From the NCBI GenBank assembly GCA_937930165.1, contig CALGVL010000272.1:1-29835 (forward strand): a stretch of DNA of 29,835 nucleotides, in the 5' to 3' direction. Shown in pieces: positions 22,421 through 29,835 of the stretch. The stretch's first letter is position 1, and each line of letters opens with the position of its first letter. This DNA comes from an uncultured Acetobacteraceae bacterium (lineage in GTDB: Bacteria; Pseudomonadota; Alphaproteobacteria; Acetobacterales; Acetobacteraceae). Under the pieces are notes generated by a model that was given only the letters and a program-made list of their open reading frames with translations, did no database searches and was not told the DNA's origin. The translations under genes and the position numbers were made by a program.

Positions 22421-22436
22421 GCATCGCGTCGTCCTC
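22421..22436 (-). repeat. 16-bp repeat holding an alternative start, also at 20665-20680
   Basis: The same 16 bases occur at 22421-22436 and 20665-20680. On the minus strand each reads GAGGACGACGCGATGC, a Shine-Dalgarno, spacer and start codon. At 20665 the start is that of the DUF2783 gene; here it gives an alternative in-frame start of the hydroxylase, or a short leader segment. Confidence 0.55.
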
Positions 22437-22503
22437 GGGGCGGGTGCCTTGCGGGCGTCCCGCGCCGGGCTGTGCCGGTGGCCGGAGCCGGTTCAAACCC
22501 GGC

Positions 22504-22543
22504 TTGCTACGCAATGCGTAATTCGCTATGAACTATGTAGCAA
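22504..22543. promoter_or_regulatory. Divergent promoter and palindromic operators between hydroxylase and IclR genes
   Basis: TTGCTAC (22504-22510) and GTAGCAA (22537-22543) form an inverted repeat around 26 nt. Inside lies the perfect 13-bp palindrome TACGCA-A-TGCGTA (22508-22520). A plus-strand promoter for the IclR gene fits: TTGCTA (22504-22509), 17 nt, TATGAA (22527-22532). The symmetric TTGCTA on the minus strand (plus 22538-22543) could serve the catabolic operon, but its -10 is poor, as expected for an activator-dependent promoter. The IclR protein is the obvious candidate ligand-responsive binder. Confidence 0.5.
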
Positions 22544-22567
22544 ACCCCGGAAGGCTGGTGTCAAGGG

Positions 22568-23410
22568 ATGCTCGATCAGCGGATCGCGAATCCCAGGCCG
22601 GAGGATTCCGCCAGGTCCGCGCGGGGCGGCGTCAACTCGGTCGAGGTCGCGGGCCTGCTGCTGCGGGTGCTGGCCGAGGCCGGCGGCCCGATGCGTCTCG
22701 CGGATCTCTCGCGCGCCGCGGCGATGCCCTCGGCCAAGGCACACCGCTATCTGGTGAGCCTGGCGAGGGCCGGGCTGGTGGAGCAGGATCCGGCAACGGC
22801 GCGCTACGATCTCGGGCCGCTGATGCTGCGCGCCGGCCTGGCCGCGCTTGGCCGTTCCGATGCGCTCAAGCGGGCGGAGCGTGTCCTCGAAACCATCGCC
22901 GCCCGGACCGGCGAAACCGCGGCCGCCGCGGTCTGGGGCACGCATGGGCCGACGCATGTGCGCCTGGTCGAGGCACGACACGAGCTGGCCGCCACCGTCC
23001 CACCCGGCCATGTCTGCCCGCTGACCTATTCGGCCTCGGGCCTGGTGTTCTGCGCCTATGGCGATCCTGCCCTCACCGCTCCGATCGCCGAGCGCGAGAT
23101 GGCGCAGAGCCGCGCCGTCGCCCGGCCGGGCGCCCCGACCGTCGCTGCCGAACTTGAAGCCCTGGTCGCCAGGGTGCGCGCCCAGGGCTTCGCCACGGTG
23201 GCACATGAGGGAGATGGCGGGCTTGCCGCCGTCTCAGCCCCGGTCTTCGAGGCCGATGGGAGGCGGATCCGCCTTGCGCTGACGGTATTTGGCCGCGTCG
23301 GGCGCCTCAATGTCGATCCGGATGGGCCCGTGGCGGCCCTGATGGTGGAGGCCGCGCGCACCCTCGCCGCGGAGCTGCACGGCCGGTCCGCTGCCGGTGG
23401 CGCGGGCTGA
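22568..23410 (+). CDS. IclR-family transcriptional regulator
   Basis: The protein has 280 residues. An N-terminal winged helix-turn-helix spans about 22-85 (SVEVAGLLLRVLAEAGGPMRLADLSRAAAMPSAKAHRYLVSLARAGLVE), then the YDLGPLMLRAGLAAL linker leads to the effector-binding domain (about 100-265). That domain has the IclR-type phrases VWGTHGPTHVRLVEA and PLTYSASGLVFCAYG. Such regulators often control catabolism of aromatic acids next door. It is divergent from the homogentisate operon, and the region between carries palindromes, so it probably controls that operon and itself. The effector is unknown; the substrate of the hydroxylase or homogentisate would be reasonable. Its start at 22568 has only AAGGG directly in front, too close for a normal site, so the start is slightly uncertain. 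Confidence 0.92.
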   Translation: MLDQRIANPRPEDSARSARGGVNSVEVAGLLLRVLAEAGGPMRLADLSRAAAMPSAKAHRYLVSLARAGLVEQDPATARYDLGPLMLRAGLAALGRSDALKRAERVLETIAARTGETAAAAVWGTHGPTHVRLVEARHELAATVPPGHVCPLTYSASGLVFCAYGDPALTAPIAEREMAQSRAVARPGAPTVAAELEALVARVRAQGFATVAHEGDGGLAAVSAPVFEADGRRIRLALTVFGRVGRLNVDPDGPVAALMVEAARTLAAELHGRSAAGGAG

Positions 23411-23551
23411 CATCGCGCCGGAACGGCGGCGCGCCCTGGCCTCTCCGCGCATGCTGGTCTGCCGGCGGCCCTATCCGGCCGGAGAGCACGACCGCTCCGC
23501 CGCGATGGCACCACCTGCCGCGGCGCCCGGCGGCTCGCCGCACCGACGCGG

Positions 23552-24181
23552 TCAGCGGGTGCCGAACATCCGGTCCCCCGCATCGCCCAGCCCCGGCACG
23601 ATATAGCCGTGCTCATCCAGATGGCTGTCGATGGCGGCGGTCCAGATGGGGACATCGGGATGGGCGCCGTGGAAGCGCTCCACCCCCTCCGGGGCGGCGA
23701 GCAGGCAGACCAGGCGCAACTCCCGGCAGCCGCGCTCCTTCAGCCGGTCCACGGCGGCGACGGCGGAATTCGCCGTGGCGAGCATCGGGTCCAGCACGAT
23801 GACCAGGCGCTCCGACACGTCCGGCGGCGCCTTGAAGTAGTATTCCACCGCCTCCAGCGTCTTCGGGTCGCGGTACAGGCCGATATGCGCCACGCGGGCC
23901 GAGGGGATCAGTTCCAGCATCCCGTCCAGGAAGCCCATGCCGGCGCGCAGGATGGGGGCGAAGACCAGCTTCTTCCCGGCCAGGACCGGCGCCTTCATGC
24001 TGGTGAGCGGGGTGCGGATCTCCACCTCCTCCAGCGGCAGGTCGCGCGTGACCTCGTAGCAGAGCAGCATGCCGATTTCGTTCAGCAGCCGGCGGAAACC
24101 CTGGGTCGAGCGCTCCGCATCGCGCATCAGGGTCAGCTTGTGCTGCACCAGCGGGTGGCGGACGAGATGCACGTCCCTCAT
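23552..24181 (-). CDS. upp: Uracil phosphoribosyltransferase
   Basis: This enzyme makes UMP from uracil and PRPP. The protein has 209 residues, matching the usual 208-210. It opens HLVRHPLVQHKLTLMRD, typical of Upp, with the conserved TPLTSM and APILRAGMGFLDGML segments, the PRPP loop VIVLDPMLATANSA near 127-140, and the C-terminal uracil-binding segment DEHGYIVPGLGDAGDRMFGTR. The start at 24181 has AAGGGGAA about 5-7 nt upstream. It lies 17 nt after urc4 in the same direction. In the URC route of uracil breakdown, as I understand it, UMP formation is an early step, so here Upp may serve catabolism as well as salvage. The 141 nt between it and the convergent IclR gene hold nothing I can support. 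Confidence 0.96.
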   Translation of the reverse strand: MRDVHLVRHPLVQHKLTLMRDAERSTQGFRRLLNEIGMLLCYEVTRDLPLEEVEIRTPLTSMKAPVLAGKKLVFAPILRAGMGFLDGMLELIPSARVAHIGLYRDPKTLEAVEYYFKAPPDVSERLVIVLDPMLATANSAVAAVDRLKERGCRELRLVCLLAAPEGVERFHGAHPDVPIWTAAIDSHLDEHGYIVPGLGDAGDRMFGTR

Positions 24182-24198
24182 TGGGGTTCCCCTTCGGC

Positions 24199-25431
24199 CT
24201 AGAAAACGGTGCCGTCGCTTACGACAAGCAGCGGCGGGCCGCCATCCGCCCGCCTCTCCCGCGCCAGGCGGCGGCCGGCGGCCCAGCTTCCCCCCTCCAG
24301 CACCTTGGCTAGCGGCATGGCGTCCGGCGCCAGGCCGAGCCGCTCCCGCACCAGGGGGGCGATCCGGTCCAGCAGCGCCACGGTCAATGCCCGCCATTCG
24401 ACCACCAGACGCGATCCCACCGCATGCGGCCGGGTGGCGGCGTCCGGATCCTGCAACCGGATCACGCCCATATCCATGAACAGCCCGCCATTCCGGTATT
24501 CCGGCAGGCCGGTCAGCGCATCCACGCCGTCCACGCGGATGCCGGCCTCCTCCAGCGGCTCGATCAGCGAATAGGCCAGCCACTGCGAGAGCTTGTGGAA
24601 AGGGATCAGCCCAGCCGTCGCATCGGCGCGGCGGATGCCGGGATGGCGCCAGCAATCACCCAGATTCACGCCCGCCAGGCTCTCCCGTCCCGGCCAGATC
24701 GGGCCGAGATGCCGCAGCAGCGCGACCAGGATCGACCGCGCCGGCAGCACCCCGCCCGCCGCCGCGGCCTCCTCCGCCAGCAGGTCGAACAGCCCGCCCG
24801 GCCGCGGCCCGTCCCTCCGGGCGAAGATCCGGGGGGCGGCGGCCACGGTTTCGCCCAGGCGCCGCAGCAGAGCGGCGCGGCCCTCCAGCCCGACCAGGGG
24901 ATTCCCCGGCCCGGCCTGCATCATGCCGGCCAGTTCGGCAGCGGTCAGGCGGGCGAGGCGTGCCGCATCCGCGCGCGGCGAGGCGCCATCGGCGGCGAAA
25001 CCGCCAGCGGCGAAGCCGTCCAGGCTGGCGACGGCCAGCCCTTCGGACCGCGCCAGCACCGCCCCGGTCGCTGCCTCCCGGTAGCGCCAGTCCGGACCGG
25101 CGCCGGCATCGAGCAGGACGGAGAGGATGACCAGGTCGAATGCCGCCCGTGCGGCCGCCGCCGCATCCGGGAAGCGTGCCTTCCGCTGCAGCAGGCCCCA
25201 GCGGTCGCGGCCGCCCACGGCGAAATGCCGCCAGCGTGCATGGAAGGGGATGTCGAGCGAAGGGTAATTCGCCCGCACCACCTCCGCCACCAGATCGGCC
25301 GCCGCAGGCAGCCGGTCCGGCTCCACGGTCCATTCCTCAAGCTGCCCCGCGAGGCCCAGCCGCAGCAGCTCATGCGACCTTTCCCGCACCGCCTCCGGCG
25401 TCAGCAGCGTGTATGCGGCCTCCTGGCTCAC
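24199..25431 (-). CDS. urc4: URC4/Urg3-type uracil catabolism protein (DUF1688)
   Basis: The protein has 410 residues. I recognise the DUF1688/URC4 pattern in VRERSHELLRLGLAGQLEEW, NYPSLDIPFHARWRHFAVGGRDRW, LDAGAGPDWRY, VNLGDCWRHPG and LIPFHKLSQWLAYSLIEPLE. The family is known from yeast uracil catabolism (URC genes) and from bacterial clusters; as far as I know its chemistry is not settled. The GTG start 25431 overlaps the urc1 stop (GTGA), so the two are co-translated, and upp follows after 17 nt. No signal peptide or membrane segment is present, so it is cytoplasmic. The longer frame running back to 25947 is a shadow of urc1. A frameshift or truncation is not seen. Confidence 0.88.
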   Translation of the reverse strand: MSQEAAYTLLTPEAVRERSHELLRLGLAGQLEEWTVEPDRLPAAADLVAEVVRANYPSLDIPFHARWRHFAVGGRDRWGLLQRKARFPDAAAAARAAFDLVILSVLLDAGAGPDWRYREAATGAVLARSEGLAVASLDGFAAGGFAADGASPRADAARLARLTAAELAGMMQAGPGNPLVGLEGRAALLRRLGETVAAAPRIFARRDGPRPGGLFDLLAEEAAAAGGVLPARSILVALLRHLGPIWPGRESLAGVNLGDCWRHPGIRRADATAGLIPFHKLSQWLAYSLIEPLEEAGIRVDGVDALTGLPEYRNGGLFMDMGVIRLQDPDAATRPHAVGSRLVVEWRALTVALLDRIAPLVRERLGLAPDAMPLAKVLEGGSWAAGRRLARERRADGGPPLLVVSDGTVF

Positions 25432-26678
25432 ATCTTCTCCAATGGCCGGCCAAGGATCCGCTGCAGCTCCTCCGCGCTCGGTGCATCCGGCGCGTAATAG
25501 CCGGCTGCCTTCTTGGCCTCGATCTCCACCGAGGCGTCGGGTGGGATGCGGTCGGGCGGGATCGGCACCCGCTCCCCGACCTCGATGCCCTGCTCCACGA
25601 TTGCGTCGTATTTCATGTTGGACATGGAGACGAGCCGGTCGATCCTCCTCACCCCCAGCCAGTGCAGCACATCCGGCATCAGTTGCTGGAAGCGCGCGTC
25701 CTGCACGCCGGCAACGCATTCCGTGCGCTCGAAATAGGTGGCGGCCTGGTCGCCGCCCTGCTGCCGCTTGCGGGCGTTGTAGACGAGGAATTTCGTCACC
25801 TCGCCCAGCGCCCGGCCTTCCTTGCGGTTGTAGACGATCAGCCCGACGCCGCCGTCCTGCGCCGTGCGGATGCATTCCTCGATGCCGTGGATCAGATAGG
25901 GCCGGCAGGTACAGATGTCGGAGCCGAAGACGTCGGAGCCGTTGCACTCGTCATGCACCCGGCAGGTCAGCGGGATGCGCGGATTCGCCAAGTCCTGCGG
26001 CTCGCCGAAGATATAGACGGTGATGCCACCGATCGGCGGCAGGAACACCTCCAGGTCCGGACGGGTGACGAGTTCGGGATACATGCCGCCCGTCTGCTCG
26101 AACAGCGTGCGACGCAATTGGTGCTCCGGCACGGAGAAGCGCCGGGCGATGCCGGGCAGCCACCAGACCGGGTCCACCGCCGCCTTCACCACGGAGACGT
26201 CGCCGCCCTTGTGCATCACCCGCCCGTCAGGCTTCAGCGTGCCGCGGTCGAGCAGAGCGTTCAGCTCCGCCATGTTCAGCCGCGCGCGCGTCACGGCGAT
26301 GGTCGGCCGGATATCGACGCCTTCCGCGATCGCATCCGCGAAGGCCGTGGCCACCAGATGCCCCCAGGGATCGAGCGAGACGATCCGCCCCGGCTCCGTC
26401 CATTGCGGATAGGGGCCGATTGCCGCGGCCGGATGCGTATTGGCCAGATCCGGCCTTTGCAGCGGAGAAAGCGCGCCGGAGGACACTGCCAGCGCCCGGT
26501 AGAGCGAATAGGACCCGCCATGCGTGCCGATCACGTTGCGGTCCGCAGCCCGGGTGACGGTGCCGATCACCGGCCCGCGCTCCGCCGGCGTCGCCGCCCC
26601 CCAGCGTAGCGGCCAGCGCCGGGCCTGCGGTTCCGGATGGGAGGTGAGGCGGATATGGCCGGGCCGGTTGATGCTCAT
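25428..26678 (-). CDS. urc1: URC1-type GTP cyclohydrolase II homologue, uracil catabolism
   Basis: The protein has 416 residues, about twice the length of RibA. Residues 1 to about 205 are an extra N-terminal domain (GTHGGSYSLYRALAV, DPWGHLVATAFADAI). From about 206 a GTP cyclohydrolase II-like domain keeps the zinc ligands Cys245, Cys256 and Cys258 (DECNGSDVFGSDICTCRPYL, the same 11 and 2 spacing as RibA) and GVGLIVYNRKEGRALG. Downstream the RibA segment is strongly altered (DQAATYFERTECVAGVQDAR), which fits URC1 rather than riboflavin synthesis. URC1 acts in opening the uracil ring by the URC pathway, probably on a nucleotide form. ATG 26678 follows GGGAG by 7 nt. It is the first gene of urc1-urc4-upp. 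Confidence 0.9.
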   Translation of the reverse strand: MSINRPGHIRLTSHPEPQARRWPLRWGAATPAERGPVIGTVTRAADRNVIGTHGGSYSLYRALAVSSGALSPLQRPDLANTHPAAAIGPYPQWTEPGRIVSLDPWGHLVATAFADAIAEGVDIRPTIAVTRARLNMAELNALLDRGTLKPDGRVMHKGGDVSVVKAAVDPVWWLPGIARRFSVPEHQLRRTLFEQTGGMYPELVTRPDLEVFLPPIGGITVYIFGEPQDLANPRIPLTCRVHDECNGSDVFGSDICTCRPYLIHGIEECIRTAQDGGVGLIVYNRKEGRALGEVTKFLVYNARKRQQGGDQAATYFERTECVAGVQDARFQQLMPDVLHWLGVRRIDRLVSMSNMKYDAIVEQGIEVGERVPIPPDRIPPDASVEIEAKKAAGYYAPDAPSAEELQRILGRPLEKM

Positions 26679-26696
26679 GCGGACTCCCTGGCAGGC

Positions 26697-26745
26697 GCAT
26701 ATGGGACGCATATGGGACTGTTACACCGCCACGCCGCGCAGCCAA
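26697..26745 (-). promoter_or_regulatory. Candidate urc1 promoter with tandem 11-bp direct repeat
   Basis: GCATATGGGAC occurs twice back to back (26697-26707 and 26708-26718), spaced one helical turn apart. On the minus strand TTGGCT (plus 26740-26745), 16 nt, TAACAG (plus 26718-26723) reads as a weak promoter whose start would fall inside the repeats. That is a good position for a repressor. The repeats end 18 nt before the urc1 start. Confidence 0.4.
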
Positions 26746-26761
26746 GCGCAAGCCCGGCGCC

Positions 26762-26780
26762 ATTGCCTTCCGGCGGCAAT
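26762..26780. repeat. 19-bp inverted repeat upstream of the asparaginase-family gene
   Basis: ATTGCC (26762-26767) and GGCAAT (26775-26780) flank 7 nt. The spacing suits a dimeric regulator site. It lies 43 nt upstream of the ATG at 26823, where a promoter for that gene would be expected, though no clear -10 is seen. Confidence 0.35.
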
Positions 26781-26822
26781 TCGGGAATGTGCAAGGGCTG
26801 GTCTGAAGGGGGGAGCGGTAGC

Positions 26823-27818
26823 ATGAGGAAGAAGGTTGCCTTCATCGGCACGGGCGGCACCATCGCCTCGGTCGGCCGTGGTCCGCTGGACGTGCATGAC
26901 TATGGCGCCACCGGCCAGGTCCTGCAGGCGGATGAGATCCTCGCCCGCTTCCCGGAGGTGCAGCAGGTGGCGGAGGTGGTGCCCGTCCGCTTCCGCAATG
27001 TGCCCTCCAGCCGGATCGCCTGGCCGGACTGGAAGGCCCTGCTGCTGCTCTGCGACCGGCTGGTGGAGGAGGATCCCGGCCTGGCCGGCATCGTCATCGG
27101 CCATGGCACCTCCTCGCTGGAGGAGACCGCCTATTTCCTGTCGCTGACCCTGAGGAGTCCCGTGCCGGTGGTGCTGGTGGGCGCGCAGCGGCCCAATTCC
27201 GCGCTCTCCACCGATGCCGGCCTGAACCTGGTCAATGCTGTGCGGGTGGCGGCGAGCGAGGAGGCGCGCGGCCTCGGCGCGCTGGTCCTGCTGAATGACG
27301 AGATCCATGCGGCGCGGGAGGTGACCAAGACCTCGACCGGCCGCCTGCAGACCTTCCGTGCGCCGGATTTCGGCTGCCTGGGTCATGCCGATGGCGATCG
27401 CCTGGCCTGGTACCGCCGCCCGCTGCGGCGGGTGGCGCCGGACACCGAATTCGACCCGCGCGGGCTGGATGCGCTGCCGCGCGTGGACATCACCTATAGC
27501 TATGCCGGCGCCGACGGGACGGCGGTGCGGGCCTTCCTCGCCGCCGGGGCGCGCGGCATCGTCTCGGCCGGCTTCGCGCCGGGCTTCGTCACCCCGGAGG
27601 AGGGCGAGGCGCTGCAAGAGGCGGTGCGGCAGGGCGTGATCGTGATGCAGTCCACCCGCGCCGGCAGCGGCCGGGTCTTCCCGACGACGCGGGCGCGGCA
27701 GGCGGGCTTCCTGCCCGCCGACAACCTGACGCCGCAGAAGGCGCGCATCCTGCTCGCCCTGGCCCTGACCGTGACGCAGGACCCGGCGGAGATCGAGCGG
27801 ATCTTCGCCACCTACTGA
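26823..27818 (+). CDS. Asparaginase-family amidohydrolase with atypical active site
   Basis: The protein has 331 residues and no signal peptide, so it is cytoplasmic. It opens with the family motif FIGTGGTIAS (catalytic Thr13). The second motif, usually HGTDT, reads H94-G-T96-S97-S98-LEETAYFL: the Thr is kept but the conserved Asp (D90 in E. coli AnsB) is Ser. Lys169 in REVTKTSTG matches the triad Lys. The nearby NVPSSRI has Ser in place of the usual Gln after the substrate-binding Ser. Asparagine hydrolysis is thus doubtful; another amide or ureide is possible. GGGGGAG 8 nt upstream supports the start. It is divergent from urc1 over 144 nt and converges with sbcC 9 nt apart. A shared role with the URC genes is inference. 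Confidence 0.9.
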   Translation: MRKKVAFIGTGGTIASVGRGPLDVHDYGATGQVLQADEILARFPEVQQVAEVVPVRFRNVPSSRIAWPDWKALLLLCDRLVEEDPGLAGIVIGHGTSSLEETAYFLSLTLRSPVPVVLVGAQRPNSALSTDAGLNLVNAVRVAASEEARGLGALVLLNDEIHAAREVTKTSTGRLQTFRAPDFGCLGHADGDRLAWYRRPLRRVAPDTEFDPRGLDALPRVDITYSYAGADGTAVRAFLAAGARGIVSAGFAPGFVTPEEGEALQEAVRQGVIVMQSTRAGSGRVFPTTRARQAGFLPADNLTPQKARILLALALTVTQDPAEIERIFATY

Positions 27819-27827
27819 CGCCGCGCC

Positions 27828-29803
27828 CTATCCGATGCGGAAGGTGGCGGTGCTGCCGTGGCGGCCGGGCGTCACCTCCAGCCGCGCGGGGATCCAGCCG
27901 CGCAGTTCCGGCACATGGCTGATGATGCCGACCAGCCGGTCCTGGCCGTGCAGGCTGGTCAGCACCTCCATGGCCGTCTCCAGCGCCTCGGCATCCAGCG
28001 TGCCGAAGCCCTCGTCAATGAACAGGCTGTCCATGCGCCGCGCGCCGGCATGGGCCTGCACCGTATCCGCCAGCCCCAGGGCGAGCGCCAGGGAAGCGCA
28101 GAACCCCTCGCCGCCGGAGAGGGTGCCGGCCGGCCGCGCCTGGTCGTTCCACTGGTCCAGCACCTCGATGTCGAGGCCGACCGCGGCGCGGCCCGAGAGC
28201 GGCTCCTCCCGCCGCCGGATCAGGTAGCGGCCGGAGAGCATGCCACGCAGCCGCCGGTTCGCGGCGGCCAGAGCCTCGTCGAAGAGGCTGCGCAGCACGA
28301 AACCCTCCAGCGACAGCTTCTTCGGATTGCCGCCGCGCGCCAGGTCGGCGAGGTCGCGCTTCACCCCATGGTCCGCCTGCGCCGCAGCGAGGCCGTGCTC
28401 GGCCGCGACGATCTGCGCCAGCAGCCGGTCCTGCGCTGCCAGTGTATTGCGCGCCGTGGTGGCAGCATCCGCCGCGGCGCGGGCCTCCGCCTCGGCGGCG
28501 GTGCAAGCGGCCTCCAGCGCCTTCAGGTCGGGCATGGCGAGGCCCGCCGTGGCGGCGCGGGCATTGGCGACGGCCTCGGTGGCGGCGGCCATCTCGGCAT
28601 CGTGGCGCTCCACGTGGTCGGCCAGCGCGTCCTGCTCGGCGGGCGTCAGCACGGCGTCGTTGAAGGCGCGGAGATCGGCGAAGCCCTCGGCCCTCGCGGC
28701 CGCTTCCAACGCAGCGCGGCGCTCGGCGCGCTCTGCGGCGCGACGCTCGGCCTCCGCGGCGCTGCGGGCGGCGGCCTGCGCGGCGGCCTCGGCGGCGGCC
28801 TCGGCCAGGGCGCGGGCCTCGCGCTGGCCGCGCAGCGTCTCCTCAAGCTGCTTCGCGTTCCGCACCGCCGCGGCGATGGTCTCGCGCAGCGCGTCTGGGC
28901 CGGCGCAGTCGGGCGGCAGGGCGGCGCGGCGCTCGGCCTCGGTGGCGATGGCGACGGAGAGAGCGGTGGCGGCCGCCTGCGCCGCCTCCGCGGCCTCCGA
29001 GGTGGCCTTGGCGGCGGCGGCGGCGCGCTCCGCGGCGGCTTCCTGCGCGCGGCGCAGCTTCGGCAGATCCCGCGCGGCGGCCTCGGCGGCGGCGAGGGCG
29101 GCGCGGGCGGCGGCGAGGCGCGCCGCCAGCGCCTCGGCGGCTTCCTCTGCATCGGGGCCGAGACGGGCACGCAGCGCGGCTTCCGTCTGCTCGGCCAGCC
29201 GCAGATCAGCCTCGGCCTGGAGTGCCCGGCTGCGGGCCGCATCCAGCCGGGCCGTGGCTTCCGCCTCGGCAGCATCCAGTGCGGCGAGATCGGGCAGCGG
29301 CTCTGCCTCTGCTGGTGGCTGGGCCGGGGCGGGGTGGTGGGTGCCGCCGCAGACCGGGCAGGGTTCCCCCGGCCGCAGCTGCGCGGCGAGGCTGGCGGCA
29401 TGGTTGGCGGCCAGCCGGCGCGCCGCCTCGGCCCGCGCGGCGCGGGCGGCGGCCTGGGCCACCTCGGCCTTGGCCAGCGCCGCCTGTGCGGGGGGGAGCG
29501 CGGCCCTGCGTGTGGCGAGGTCGCGCGTGATCCTCGTCAGTTCCTCGGCGTCCTTCGCCCGGTTGGCGGCGGCCTCGGCTTCCAGGCGATGGCGTTCCAA
29601 CTGAGCCGCTGCCGCCTCGCGTTCGGCCAGGGCTTTCGTGGCCGCCTCCGCCTCCGCCGCGGCCTTCGCGGCGGCCTCGGCACTGGTTTGGCGTTGGGTC
29701 TCGGCGATCTCCGCCGCATTGCGCGCCGCAACCAGAGCCACCTCGGCCTCCGCCAGCCGCTCCGCCAGATCGAGCAGCCCTTGCAGCCGTGCCGCCTCGG
29801 CCT
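27828..29803 (-). CDS. sbcC: Exonuclease subunit SbcC (Rad50-like), 5' end missing
   Basis: About 658 codons remain, roughly the C-terminal 55-65% of an SbcC protein (usually 1000-1200 residues). SbcC with SbcD forms a Mre11-Rad50-type nuclease that opens hairpins and processes DNA ends. Visible parts are Ala/Glu/Arg-rich coiled coil on both sides of the zinc hook CPVCGG (about 150-160 codons into the fragment), then the second ATPase half with signature TLSGGEGFCASLALALGLAD and Walker B DSLFIDEGFGTLD, and the D-loop region with ISHVPEL. The N-terminal Walker A is lost because the gene runs into adapter sequence at 29804; the ATG at 29741 is internal. The coiled coil is very Ala-rich, which produces a long antisense open frame. 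Confidence 0.93.
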
Positions 29804-29835
29804 AGATCGGAAGAGCACACGTCTGAACTCCAGTC
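29804..29835 (+). other. Illumina TruSeq adapter at contig end (artefact)
   Basis: The last 32 bases match the TruSeq read-through adapter exactly as I know it: it begins AGATCGGAAGAGCACACGTC and continues TGAACTCCAGTC. The sbcC frame breaks at this point. These bases should be trimmed and not translated. Confidence 0.98.

Noticed and set aside
23411..23551. Short frames between the IclR and upp genes
   Set aside because: Arg/Pro/Ala-rich in every frame, no Shine-Dalgarno, no family; the gap between convergent genes needs no gene.
25428..26678. Riboflavin synthesis ribA as the identity of the GTP cyclohydrolase II homologue
   Set aside because: Twice the RibA length, altered C-terminal segment, and direct coupling to urc4 and upp; no other riboflavin genes nearby.
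28240..29604. 454-codon plus-strand open frame rich in Ala, Ser and Arg
   Set aside because: It is antisense to the Ala-rich coiled coil of sbcC, where GCC/GCG codons read as Ala/Arg/Ser on the other strand. It has no domain pattern, and sbcC motifs on the minus strand are clear.
29206..29820. Minus-strand frames starting MCSSDL and MLFRS
   Set aside because: Their start codons lie inside the sequencing adapter; the bodies are out-of-frame readings of sbcC.
1..29835. tRNA, rRNA, CRISPR array, insertion sequence or integrase
   Set aside because: I looked for cloverleaf signatures, regularly spaced repeats, transposase motifs and terminal repeats on both strands and saw none; the only repeats are the short ones listed.

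Overview
The window looks like one end of a draft contig from a high-GC alphaproteobacterium. It most resembles Acetobacteraceae (Roseomonas-like), judged from the very high G+C, the RluA-family synthase followed by rpoH, the rpoH N-terminus, and a codon usage so GC-rich that long antisense open frames lie over nearly every gene. Family names come from reading the proteins; no database was searched. The last 32 bases are not biological: they match the Illumina TruSeq read-through adapter and cut off an sbcC gene.

Layout. 1-3846 (+): 3' end of an RluA-family pseudouridine synthase, rpoH (heat-shock sigma factor) with a plausible heat-shock-type promoter, a VOC-fold dioxygenase-like protein, and prfC (release factor 3). 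3885-8824 (-): an alpha/beta hydrolase, then an isolated five-gene cassette resembling phage tail or tail-spike genes. It contains a pectate-lyase-fold spike, an Ig-like protein, two small paralogues and a Gp80-like tail protein, with no head, terminase or integrase genes nearby. 9058-12884 (+): a complete polyamine-type ABC importer (binding protein, ATPase, two permeases) with overlapping genes. 12942-16605 (+): two tandem 400-residue class I aminotransferases that align without gaps, then a double-domain GNAT acetyltransferase.

16740-23410: a homogentisate catabolic operon on the minus strand. Its order is FAD aromatic hydroxylase, DUF2783 protein, metallo-beta-lactamase-fold protein lacking all Zn2-site ligands, homogentisate dioxygenase, fumarylacetoacetase. 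A divergent IclR-family regulator lies across a promoter region rich in palindromes. The usual 4-hydroxyphenylpyruvate dioxygenase and maleylacetoacetate isomerase genes are absent, so the FAD enzyme may make homogentisate from another hydroxylated aromatic acid. 23552-27818: a uracil-catabolism (URC) set, urc1-urc4-upp, with a divergent asparaginase-family gene whose conserved catalytic Asp is Ser. 27828-29803: the 3' two thirds or so of sbcC.

Best candidates for new biology: the orphan tail-spike cassette with a predicted three-helix RNA element between two of its genes, the homogentisate operon with the single-zinc-type MBL protein and DUF2783 protein, and the URC set paired with an atypical asparaginase. 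Regulatory calls rest on hand-found matches and palindromes and are much weaker than the gene calls.
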